A stretch of DNA of 64,000 nt, from assembly GCF_042685745.1 (NCBI RefSeq), contig NZ_JBHUNT010000001.1, positions 744,001 through 808,000 of the forward strand, read 5' to 3'. The DNA comes from Prauserella_A oleivorans. Lineage in GTDB: Bacteria > Actinomycetota > Actinomycetes > Mycobacteriales > Pseudonocardiaceae. The notes below the pieces were generated by a model. That model was given only the letters and a program-made list of their open reading frames with translations, was not told the DNA's origin and ran no database searches. A program made the translations under genes and the position numbers. Each line of letters begins with the position of its first letter. The first letter of the stretch is position 1. Below are positions 34,726 through 42,729 of this stretch, one piece after another.

Positions 34726-35086
34726 GACGCACCCCGTCGAGCTGTCGTGATCCATCCGCCTCGGATGCCGGAAGTCTAGGGGCGCTGGGATCGGGGCGCC
34801 GCCGGCACCGATCACTCGGGGGGCTACGTGACCGGTGCCGGCGACCCGATGCCCGACCGGGTCCGTGGGGACCGGGACCGGACAACACCACGCGCGAACG
34901 CGGTGGTGTCTGGGGAGAGCCCACTCGGCTTCGACGATGACGCCTGGACCCTGAACTCACTCTAAAGAGTTAGAGCCGCCGGGCGAGCACTCGCCTGATT
35001 GTCGCATCGGACACCGCCGAAGTTACAAAGAACTTCACATCCGGAATCTCGGGCGGTCGCCGGCGAGGTCGTGGCACGCTGGATGC
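34726..35086. promoter_or_regulatory. Divergent tetR-rbsK region with inverted repeats
   Basis: This 361-bp gap holds two nested palindromes near 34957-34975: ACTCT-AA-AGAGT and CTCTAA-AGAG-TTAGAG (34960-34975). These are good candidates for a TetR-type operator. A separate hairpin (ACACCAC / GTGGTGT, about 34885-34909) with no T-run lies upstream. No gene is seen. Confidence 0.5.
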
Positions 35087-35956
35087 GTGACCGCAGACGT
35101 TCTCGTCGTCGGGTCGGCCAATGCCGATCTCGTCGTCGCCACGGAACGCCGCCCCGCCGGTGGGGAGACTGTCTTGGCCGGCGACACCCGGACGCTGCCC
35201 GGCGGCAAGGGCGCCAACACCGCCGTGGCCGCCGCCCGGCTCGGCGCCGACGTCGCGCTGCTCGGCGCGCTCGGCGACGACGGGCACGGCCGGTTGCTGC
35301 TCGACTCGCTCCGCTCGGCGGGGGTGCGCACGGATCTGGTGCGAATCGTCGACCGGCCCACCGGCGTCGCCTACATCACGGTGACCCCGGACGGCGAGAA
35401 CGCGATCCTCGTCTCCCCCGGCGCCAACTACGCCCTGCGGCCCGCTGACGTCGACGGCGCGCTCTCCGGCGCGAAGGTCCTGGTCGCGTCGCTGGAGGTG
35501 CCGCTGGTGACCGTCGAGCACGCCCTGACCGCCGCGGCCGAGGCCGGCGTGCGCACGGTGCTCAACCTCTCGCCGGTGGCCAAGGTAGCGACCGGGGTGC
35601 TGGCCGCTCTCGACGTGCTGGTGGTCAACGAACACGAGGCCGCCTGGCTGCTCGGCACCGAGTCCGCCGAGCCGGCTCGCCTCCTCGAACTCGGGCCCCG
35701 GTCGGCCGTCGTGACGCGTGGTGCCCGGGGTGTCGTGGTGGTGACCCGGGACGGCGTCACCGAGGTACCGTCGCCGCAGGTCGAGGTCGTCGACACAACG
35801 GGTGCCGGCGATGCCTTCACCGGCGCGCTCGCCGTGGCGCTCGCTCGCGACGCGAGCCTGGCCGACGCCGCCCGCGGGGCGGTCCGGGTCGCCGCGTTTT
35901 CCGTCACGCGGCACGGTGCCCAGCCCTCGTATCCGCACTCTTCGGAACTACAGTGA
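35087..35956 (+). CDS. rbsK: Ribokinase-like PfkB sugar kinase
   Basis: A 289-residue kinase. The N-terminal VLVVGSANADLVV and the sugar-binding GGKGANTAVAAARLG (residues 39-53) are ribokinase signatures, as is the C-terminal anion hole/catalytic base motif DTTGAGDAFTGALAVAL near 237-253. Asp in GAGD is the base. The GTG start is at 35087. Substrate ribose is the best guess, but other pentoses or nucleosides are possible. It lies directly upstream of ptsI, though a PTS product would not be its substrate. Confidence 0.85.
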   Translation: MTADVLVVGSANADLVVATERRPAGGETVLAGDTRTLPGGKGANTAVAAARLGADVALLGALGDDGHGRLLLDSLRSAGVRTDLVRIVDRPTGVAYITVTPDGENAILVSPGANYALRPADVDGALSGAKVLVASLEVPLVTVEHALTAAAEAGVRTVLNLSPVAKVATGVLAALDVLVVNEHEAAWLLGTESAEPARLLELGPRSAVVTRGARGVVVVTRDGVTEVPSPQVEVVDTTGAGDAFTGALAVALARDASLADAARGAVRVAAFSVTRHGAQPSYPHSSELQ

Positions 35957-36004
35957 AGTCTCCAGGCGTCCTTGGGAGGATCATGTACCGGAATGGTCTG
36001 CGCC

Positions 36005-37633
36005 ATGGCTGAGCTCTCGGGAGTGGGCGTCAGCCCCGGCCGCGCGAGCGGCCCGGTCGTGCGGGTGACGGAATCCATCGCCGAGCCGGCGAGCAGTCCG
36101 GGTCCCGACGACCCGTACGCCGAGGCCGAGCTCATCGCGCCCGCCGCACAGAACGTCGCCGCCCGGCTCGAGGCCATGGCCGCCAACGCGAGCGGGGACG
36201 CCGCGGCCATCCTCACCACCACCGCCGCGATGGCCGCCGACCCGGCGTTGGTGAGCCAGGCCGAGCAGCTCGTCACCGCGCAGCGGATTCCCGCGGCCAG
36301 GGCGGTCTACGAGGCGGCCAACAACTTCGCGCAGGCACTGGCGAACGCGGGCGGCTACATGGCCGAACGCGTCAAGGACATCCATGACGTCCGGGACCGG
36401 ATCATCGCCGAGATCCTGGGCGTCGCGCCTCCCGGGGTGCCCGAGCTGACCACGCCGAGCGTGCTCGTCGCCCGCGACCTCGCGCCCGCCGACACCGCCG
36501 GGCTCGACCCGCAGCTGGTGCTGGCGCTGGTCACCGAGGAGGGCGGGCCGACCAGCCACACCGCCATCCTGGCCCGGTCGATCGGCATCCCCGCCGTGGT
36601 CGCCGTGCGTGGCGCCCTGACCTTCGACGCCGCGGCCCTGGCCGTGGACGGCGACACCGGCATCATCGAGGCCGTCGATCCGTCCGCGCCCGTGGTCACC
36701 GCGACGGCCGCGGGTGCGGCCGAGTGGAGCGGCACCGGCGTGACCGCCGACGGCCACCGGGTGAAGGTGCTGGCCAACGTCGGCGCGCCCACCGACGCGC
36801 GCGCCGCCGCCGAGGCGGGCGCCGAGGGCGTGGGCCTGTTCCGCACCGAATTCTGCTACCTCGACGCCGACGACGAACCGACCATCGAGCAGCAGCGCGC
36901 GGCGTACGCCGCGGTGCTGGAGCCCTTCCGCGGCAAGCCCGTGATCGTGCGGACCCTCGACGCGGGCGCCGACAAGCCGCTGGCGTTCCTCGACCCCGAG
37001 GTCGAACCGAATCCGGCGCTGGGTGTGCGTGGCGTTCGGGTCGCGTTCGACCGGACCGGTGTGCTGGACCGGCAGCTGGAGGCCATCGCCGGTGCGGCCG
37101 CCGACTCCGGTGCCGAGGTGTCGGTGATGGCGCCGATGGTGGCCACCGCCGAGGAGGCCGCCTGGTTCGCCGAGCGCGTGCGGGCCGCCGGGATCGCCCG
37201 GGCGGGCGTGATGATCGAGGTGCCCGCCGCGGCGCTGAGCGCCCGCGAGGTGCTCGAGGCGGTGGACTTCGTGTCCGTCGGCACGAACGACCTCGCCCAG
37301 TACACGTTCGCCGCCGACCGCCAGCTCGGTGCGGTCGCGAAGCTCAACGACCCGTGGCAGCCCGCGCTGCTGCGGCTCATCGGGCTCGTCGGCGAGGCCG
37401 CGAAGGCGACCGGCAAGCCCGCGGGCGTGTGCGGCGAGGCGGCGGCCGACCCGCTGCTGGCGCGGGTGCTGACCGGGCTCGGTGTGACCAGCCTGTCGAT
37501 GAACGCGGCTTCCGTCCGCGCGGTCGGAGCCGGCTTGGCGACGGTGACACTGGCCGACTGTGAGCGCGTCGCGCAGGCCGCCGTGGCCGCACCGACCGCG
37601 CAGGCCGCCCGCACCGCAGCCAAGGAGAGCTAG
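36005..37633 (+). CDS. ptsI: PTS enzyme I (phosphoenolpyruvate-protein phosphotransferase)
   Basis: The first PTS enzyme, which moves phosphate from PEP to HPr. The 542 residues have the phosphorylated His in GGPTSHTAILARSIGIPA (near 182-199), the PEP-binding GVGLFRTEFCYLD (near 280) and EVPAAALSAREVLEAVDFVSVGTNDLAQY (near 410-440). The usual active-site Cys lies in KPAGVCGEAAADP near 475. ATG at 36005 is preferred on homology; ATG at 35993 is an alternative. A nine-codon upstream reading frame (ATG 35983, TGA 36010-36012) with GGGAGG before it overlaps this start. No HPr or EII gene is in the window. Confidence 0.94.
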   Translation: MAELSGVGVSPGRASGPVVRVTESIAEPASSPGPDDPYAEAELIAPAAQNVAARLEAMAANASGDAAAILTTTAAMAADPALVSQAEQLVTAQRIPAARAVYEAANNFAQALANAGGYMAERVKDIHDVRDRIIAEILGVAPPGVPELTTPSVLVARDLAPADTAGLDPQLVLALVTEEGGPTSHTAILARSIGIPAVVAVRGALTFDAAALAVDGDTGIIEAVDPSAPVVTATAAGAAEWSGTGVTADGHRVKVLANVGAPTDARAAAEAGAEGVGLFRTEFCYLDADDEPTIEQQRAAYAAVLEPFRGKPVIVRTLDAGADKPLAFLDPEVEPNPALGVRGVRVAFDRTGVLDRQLEAIAGAAADSGAEVSVMAPMVATAEEAAWFAERVRAAGIARAGVMIEVPAAALSAREVLEAVDFVSVGTNDLAQYTFAADRQLGAVAKLNDPWQPALLRLIGLVGEAAKATGKPAGVCGEAAADPLLARVLTGLGVTSLSMNAASVRAVGAGLATVTLADCERVAQAAVAAPTAQAARTAAKES

Positions 37634-38256
37634 CCGAACAGGCCCCGGCGCGGGTGGCGGACGTTCAGCGAGCCACCGTGCACGCGGCCGGACACGACGA
37701 ACTTCGGAATGCCCGTCGTGCCCGCCGAGTTGGTCTTGTCGTTGACCGTCGACCACTTGAGGTCGTCGAGGCCGTTGAGGTCCACCGACGCCTGCTCCGG
37801 CACGATGATGTTGACCGAGCTCCACTTGACGTCGAGCTCGACGTGAACCACCTGGCTCGTGATCTCGGCCTCGCTGAAGTCGAGCTTGGTCTCGCCGTAC
37901 TTGTTGCGCACCAGCAGCTCCGGCGGCACCCGCCAGCGGCCCCGGCGGGTCAGCGTGGTGCCGTGGCCCTTGATCTCGACCCGGTTGCCCGACGGCGCTG
38001 GGATTCCCGGCGCGGGGGCGGCGATCGCGTCGGTGTGCACGAGGCCGGGCAGGTCGACGAGCACGGCGTTGAGCTCCCCGCGCGTGCGGGCCGCGAGTGC
38101 CTGGTCGGTGCGCTCGGTGAATTCGTCCAGATCGAGCATGCCGCGCCCGATCGCCTTCTGCAGCAGTTCGACGACGTGTTCCCGCTCGGCATCGGAGACC
38201 CGCAGGTTCCGCATGCGGGTGCGCTCGTCCAGGATGCCGTTCTCGCCCTCAGTCAC
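37630..38256 (-). CDS. DUF1707 (SHOCT-like) and LiaF-like domain protein
   Basis: A 208-residue soluble protein. Residues about 17-68 match DUF1707 (MRNLRVSDAEREHVVELLQKAIGRGMLDLDEF, then ARTRGELNAVLVDLPGL). The rest is a beta-rich LiaF/toastrack-like domain (LDVKWSSVNIIVPEQASVDL). No membrane segment is visible. Such proteins are common in actinobacteria and are often linked with envelope-stress sensing; that link is an inference. GTG start. Its stop overlaps the convergent ptsI stop within a palindromic CTAG. Confidence 0.83.
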   Translation of the reverse strand: MTEGENGILDERTRMRNLRVSDAEREHVVELLQKAIGRGMLDLDEFTERTDQALAARTRGELNAVLVDLPGLVHTDAIAAPAPGIPAPSGNRVEIKGHGTTLTRRGRWRVPPELLVRNKYGETKLDFSEAEITSQVVHVELDVKWSSVNIIVPEQASVDLNGLDDLKWSTVNDKTNSAGTTGIPKFVVSGRVHGGSLNVRHPRRGLFG

Positions 38257-38338
38257 GGTGTCGATGCTAGGCAGCCGAACCGCCCGGCGGATCCGGGAAA
38301 ACCCGGATGCCGACCCGGAGACGGGCGCATCGGCCGGA

Positions 38339-38989
38339 TCAGTCGTCGCGGTCGAGACCGTGCTCGATGGCGTAGCGGGCGAGCTCGACGCGGTTGTGCA
38401 GCTGGAGTTTGCGCAGCGTCGACTGGACGTGGTTCTCGACGGTGCGATGGGAGATCACGAGCCGGTCGGCGATCTGGCGTGCGGTGAGCCCCTTGGCGAC
38501 CAGACGCAGCACCTCGGTCTCGCGTTCGGTCAGCCGCGGTGGTGGCTCGGCGCCCTGCGGCGCCTCGGCCATGCGCCGGTACTCGCCCAGCACCATGCCC
38601 GCCAGGCCGGCCGTGAACACGGGGTCGCCGTCGGCGGTGCGGCGGACGGCGTCGACGAGTTCCTGCACCGAGGCCGACTTCACGAGGTAGCCGGACGCGC
38701 CTGCCTTGACGGCCTCGAGCACGTCGGTGTGCTCGCCGCTGGCCGACAGCACCAGCACCCGCGTGCCGCTCAGCTCGCCGGTGATGGTGCGGGTGGCGTC
38801 CACACCGGACGTCTCGCCGAGGTTGAGGTCCATGAGCACGACGTCCGGCCGGACCGTCCTGGCGATCCGGACGGCGGCGTCGCCGTCGGCGGCGGTGGCG
38901 CGCACGTCGAACCCGTGCTCGGTGAGGTCCCGGGCGACCCCGTCGCGCCAGATCGGATGGTCGTCGACGATCATCACCGACACCGTCAT
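38339..38989 (-). CDS. NarL/LuxR-family response regulator
   Basis: A 216-residue response regulator. The receiver domain has the acidic pocket DD (residues 9-10), phospho-acceptor D54 in VLMDLNLGE and K104 in YLVKSAS. The LuxR helix-turn-helix lies near 150-205 (LTERETEVLRLVAKGLTARQIADRL). The ATG overlaps the stop of the histidine kinase gene by 4 bp. The target genes are unknown. It resembles actinobacterial MacR-type regulators. Confidence 0.93.
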   Translation of the reverse strand: MTVSVMIVDDHPIWRDGVARDLTEHGFDVRATAADGDAAVRIARTVRPDVVLMDLNLGETSGVDATRTITGELSGTRVLVLSASGEHTDVLEAVKAGASGYLVKSASVQELVDAVRRTADGDPVFTAGLAGMVLGEYRRMAEAPQGAEPPPRLTERETEVLRLVAKGLTARQIADRLVISHRTVENHVQSTLRKLQLHNRVELARYAIEHGLDRDD

Positions 38990-40140
38990 CGGCTCCCCCT
39001 TGTCCGCTTGGTGGGTCGTGGTACGCGAAGTTCCCATTCGGTGCCCGCGCCCGGCGCTGTCTCGAGGATGCTCGTGCCGCCGAGGTCGGCGATGCGGCGC
39101 CGGATGGACGTAGCTACACCGAGGTGCCCTTCGGCCTCGGCGGCCTCGAGCCGTCCGGGCGGGATGCCCGGGCCGTCGTCGCGGACGGTCAGCACGATCT
39201 CCCCGCCCAGATCCTCCAGTAGCACCCAGGCCTTGGCCGACGGTCCGGCGTGCTTGTCCACGTTGGACAGGGCCTCCCGCACGGCGGCCAGCAGTTCGTT
39301 GCCGACGGCCGCCGGAAGCCGCACCTCTCCGGCCGGGCCGGACACCTGCACGCGCGGGGTCGCCAGCAGTTGCAGCGCCGCCCGCAGGTCCGACTCGCCC
39401 CCGCTGGGGCCGGTCGGCTCGGACGTCACCAGTGCTCGCAGGGCGATCTCCTGCTCGCCGGCGAGCCGTGCCAGCTCCGCGGCCTCCCCGCCGAGCTCGC
39501 CGCCCCGCCGCCGGACGCGGGCGAGCACCTGCAGCACGCTGTCGTGGATGGAGCGGGCGAGCCGCTCCCGTTCGGCGGTCGCCGCCTCGGTGCGCATGGC
39601 CTGCGCGAGCGCCGCCTGCGATCGGCGGGCGATCGTGGCCGCGATGCCGACGAGCAGGCCGCTCGCGGTCAGCAGCACGCCGTCCCGCGCGACGTCGAGG
39701 TCGACCTCCAGCCGCGCGAACCCCGTGGCGGTGGCGACGACGACGCCCCCGAGCACGCCGCCCACTGCGCCGAACCGGGTGCCCGCGGTCAGCGGCGCGA
39801 CCGACGCCCAGACCGTTGTGACGAGCGGCGCGACCGCGCGGTATTGCGCGTCGGAGAGCACCAGCGGTGACGTCAGCATCACCCCGCAGGTCACGACCAC
39901 ATCGGCGACGACCAGCCCGGCCCACCGGGTGCGCTCGCGCGCGAACGCCACGGTCGTCACCGCCGACCAGACGACCATCACGGCGAAGCCCGCCCATGCC
40001 AGCTCCGGCCTGCGGTAGCCCTCGAGGTGCACCAGCACGGCGCCGAGCGCGAACGCGAGCGTGATCCAGCGCAGCACGATCGTGCCCCACCACAGCGGGG
40101 TGGCGGGGTCGCGCAGGTGAGGCGTGGACGTCGCGGTCAT
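38986..40140 (-). CDS. Sensor histidine kinase, HisKA_3 type (MacS-like)
   Basis: A 384-residue membrane kinase with about five N-terminal spans (residues 20-170), the dimerisation/phospho-acceptor motif ERLARSIHDSVLQVLARV near residue 195 with His in SIHDS, and a C-terminal HATPase_c domain (NVDKHAG, DDGPGIPPGRLE, GTSILETAPGAGTEWEL). It transmits to the following response regulator. It has no large extracellular sensor domain, so the signal may be in the membrane. The ATG overlaps the AI-2E-like gene stop by 4 bp. Confidence 0.92.
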   Translation of the reverse strand: MTATSTPHLRDPATPLWWGTIVLRWITLAFALGAVLVHLEGYRRPELAWAGFAVMVVWSAVTTVAFARERTRWAGLVVADVVVTCGVMLTSPLVLSDAQYRAVAPLVTTVWASVAPLTAGTRFGAVGGVLGGVVVATATGFARLEVDLDVARDGVLLTASGLLVGIAATIARRSQAALAQAMRTEAATAERERLARSIHDSVLQVLARVRRRGGELGGEAAELARLAGEQEIALRALVTSEPTGPSGGESDLRAALQLLATPRVQVSGPAGEVRLPAAVGNELLAAVREALSNVDKHAGPSAKAWVLLEDLGGEIVLTVRDDGPGIPPGRLEAAEAEGHLGVATSIRRRIADLGGTSILETAPGAGTEWELRVPRPTKRTRGSR

Positions 40141-41339
40141 GACTCGCGCGGCGGCTCCTCGGTGCGGCGGGTGCCACCGGCCGCACCCTCGGCACCCTCG
40201 TCGCTCTTGTCGTCCGGCACGGGCAGGACGTCGACCGACTCCGGGTCCGGCTCGCGTTCGTGGAGCAGTGACTTGACGCCGGAGTTGAGCACTGCCAGCA
40301 ACGGCACCGACAGCAGCGCACCGGGAATGCCCGCCGCGATCAAACCGACCGTGATCGCGAGGACGACAGCGAGCGGGTGCAGCTTCACGGCACGCCCGAG
40401 CAGCAGCGGCTGCAGCACGTGGCTCTCCAGCTGCATCACGCCGACCACGATCGCCAGCACGACGAGGGCGGTGACGAACCCGTTGGTCACCAGCGCGACG
40501 AGCACGGCGACCGCCCCCGTCACCACAGCACCGATGATCGGGACGAACGCGCCGAGGAAGACCAGTGTGGACAGTGGGATGACCAACGGCACGCCGACGA
40601 TCCACAGGCCGATGCCGATACCCACGGCGTCCACCACGGCCACCGCCGCGGTCGCCCGGACGTAGCTGACCAGCGAGGAGAACCCGCGCCGGCCCGCTGT
40701 GTCCACACGCGACCGCACTTGGCCGGGCACGCCGCGCATCAGGTAGCTCCAGATCTGTTCCCCGTTGACGAGGAAGAAGATCAGCACGAACAGCGTGAGC
40801 AGGAACCCGGTGAGGAACTCGCCGACCGTGCTGGCCGTGGTCAGCGCGCCGGCCGTGAGCGCGGCCTGGTTCTCCTGGATGAGGCCGATCGCGTTGTTGA
40901 TCGCCTCCTCGATCTGGGTCTCCCGCAGGTGCAGCGGTCCATTGATGAGCCAGTCCTCGATCTGCTCGAGGCTGGAGTTGAGTTGCTGCTGCAGTGCGGG
41001 CAGGCCGTCGGTGAACTGGATGATGACGAACGTCAGCAGCCCGCCGACAAGGCCCAGTCCACCGATGAGCACGATCGCCGTCGCCAGTCCCCTGGGCACG
41101 CGCAGCCCCGTCAGCCGGGCCACGGCCGGCGCGAGGAGCGCGGCCAGCAGCAGGGCGACCGACACCGGGATCACGACCACCGCGAGATAGCCGACGATCT
41201 CGATGATCACGTACAGCGCGGCGATCACGACGAGGAAGCGCCACGCGAGTGCCGCGCTGACCCGGAGGCCACGCGGCACCACTCCGGTGACGTCGGCGTC
41301 CTCCGAGATCACCGGCAGTTTCGGCGTTTTGTCGTTCAC
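40137..41339 (-). CDS. AI-2E family transporter (TqsA/PerM type)
   Basis: A 400-residue permease with about eight membrane spans. The family core is visible in LVSYVRATAAVAVVDAVGIGIGLWIVGVPL, FLGAFVPIIGAVVTGAVAVL and LESHVLQPLLLGRAVKLHPLAV. The GTG at 41337-41339 (VNDKTPKLPVIS) is chosen; the upstream frame adds little. The ribosome site is weak. Family members export AI-2 or act as Na+/H+ antiporters, so the substrate is open. It heads the cluster with the two-component pair, and overlapping genes imply a single transcript. Confidence 0.82.
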   Translation of the reverse strand: MNDKTPKLPVISEDADVTGVVPRGLRVSAALAWRFLVVIAALYVIIEIVGYLAVVVIPVSVALLLAALLAPAVARLTGLRVPRGLATAIVLIGGLGLVGGLLTFVIIQFTDGLPALQQQLNSSLEQIEDWLINGPLHLRETQIEEAINNAIGLIQENQAALTAGALTTASTVGEFLTGFLLTLFVLIFFLVNGEQIWSYLMRGVPGQVRSRVDTAGRRGFSSLVSYVRATAAVAVVDAVGIGIGLWIVGVPLVIPLSTLVFLGAFVPIIGAVVTGAVAVLVALVTNGFVTALVVLAIVVGVMQLESHVLQPLLLGRAVKLHPLAVVLAITVGLIAAGIPGALLSVPLLAVLNSGVKSLLHEREPDPESVDVLPVPDDKSDEGAEGAAGGTRRTEEPPRES

Positions 41340-41631
41340 GTGCCAACCGTATCTGTCCGGATGGACGTCCGGGGCGCGCAGGACGATCACGAGCGCGGCG
41401 GCGCGTGTTACGTGGGCGCGGCGACCGGATTGCCCCGGGGTACCCGCCGACTACGGGTCGTCACAGCTGGGCACACACCGTGTTTTTCACACCTTCGTGC
41501 CATCAAGTCGCGTGGGACGTGCCATCTCGGCGTCGTCTTTGACAATCTCGTGTCACGCGAGCGAAACACGACCCTCGGCAGCGGCTCGCCGGTTGCTTTT
41601 CAAGCGGGACAACATCTCTGGCAGGAGAACA
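41340..41631. promoter_or_regulatory. Divergent promoter region upstream of two exported-protein genes
   Basis: This 292-bp gap between the AI-2E-like gene and the exported-protein gene has an AT-richer stretch near 41480-41500 (CCGTGTTTTTCACACC). No clear operator or gene is seen. Confidence 0.4.
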
Positions 41632-42537
41632 GTGGCGACGACTTCCCCGATGCAGGACGCCGGACGCGTCCGCAGGTGGGTGTCGCGCATCCTGGTCGCC
41701 GCCGGAGGAGCCGCTGTCGCCACCGTGTTCGGGTGGGTCCTGACCACCGCCTCGGCGTCGGCATCGGAGGGGACGCAACAGCTCGACGTGGTCGCCGACG
41801 CGGAGACCGCCGTCGAGGCACCCGAGACACTCGAGGCGCCGGGCGCTACGCCGGCCGTACTTGCCGAGGACTCCGTGGACTGCCCGGCCGAGGCCGCCGC
41901 CGAGCGGTTCCGGGCCGCCCACCCGAAGCTCGCCGAGGCGGGCGAGCGCGCCCACCGCTTCTGGCACCACCGCGTCGTCGAGCCCACGGGCAAGGCGCTC
42001 GAGAGCGTCGGCCGTCTGCTTACCCCGCCGGAGCTTCCGCGGAACGTCGAGGCCGGTGTCTGGCCGGATCTCGGGCAGCGCGACGGCGACGTCCTCGACC
42101 TGCCGCCGCTCGGCGAGTTCCCGGTGCTTCCCGGCCAGGAGGACGCGGCCGGTGCCGAACCGGGCCTGCCCACGGCGCACGAGGCCGTGCTGCCGGAGGT
42201 GCCCGGCACGAGCGAGTCCCGTCCCGAGTCCACGCCGGACCGGTCGACCGGCTACGTCGCTGACGTCGCCGCGTCCGACGACGCCACCACCGGCGACGTC
42301 GAGGGCCCGCGTGAGGTGCAGCTGCCGGTCGTGCCGCAGCCCGACGAGCAGGCCGTGCCGTCGCCGCTGCCGTCACACACCAGCACGAGCAATGGCCTGC
42401 ACCTGGACTCGCCGCTGGTCGCCATCCCCGCCGGGATGGGGACCGTCTTCGCGGACGCCGCCGCCGGTTCGCTCCGGCCCGGTGTTCGCTCTGTGTCGAC
42501 TCACCCGGGCGCTCAGCCCGGTGTGACGCCCGACTGA
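41632..42537 (+). CDS. Exported Pro/Glu-rich protein of unknown function
   Basis: A 301-residue protein. The GTG at 41632 has AGGAG four bases upstream. A signal or anchor segment lies at about residues 17-40 (ILVAAGGAAVATVFGWVLTTASASA). Only one Cys remains (VDCPAEAAAERFRAAHP). The middle has a possible helical segment and the C-terminal two-thirds is a low-complexity Pro/Glu/Asp-rich region. I recognise no domain. It is directly upstream of the chaplin-like repeat gene and is on the same strand, so the two may be expressed together at the cell surface. Confidence 0.6.
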   Translation: MATTSPMQDAGRVRRWVSRILVAAGGAAVATVFGWVLTTASASASEGTQQLDVVADAETAVEAPETLEAPGATPAVLAEDSVDCPAEAAAERFRAAHPKLAEAGERAHRFWHHRVVEPTGKALESVGRLLTPPELPRNVEAGVWPDLGQRDGDVLDLPPLGEFPVLPGQEDAAGAEPGLPTAHEAVLPEVPGTSESRPESTPDRSTGYVADVAASDDATTGDVEGPREVQLPVVPQPDEQAVPSPLPSHTSTSNGLHLDSPLVAIPAGMGTVFADAAAGSLRPGVRSVSTHPGAQPGVTPD

Positions 42538-42729
42538 TTCTCGCCGCGGGGTAGCTGACGCCACCTTTGCGGCCGTTCTCGCGCCCGCACGCGCGTCAGC
42601 TTGTGTTCCCCGCGTTTCCGCCGCGGCACGCACTTGTGTGTCCGCACCGTCCGTCACCCATCCCCCTCGCGTCGACGGAGCGCAACCCAAGACCCGCAAG
42701 GGAACCAAGGAAAAGGAGAACACCTCACT

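Noticed and set aside
34885..34909. Hairpin ACACCAC/GTGGTGT as a terminator
   Set aside because: It lies between divergent genes and lacks a T-run, so a terminator call is not supported.
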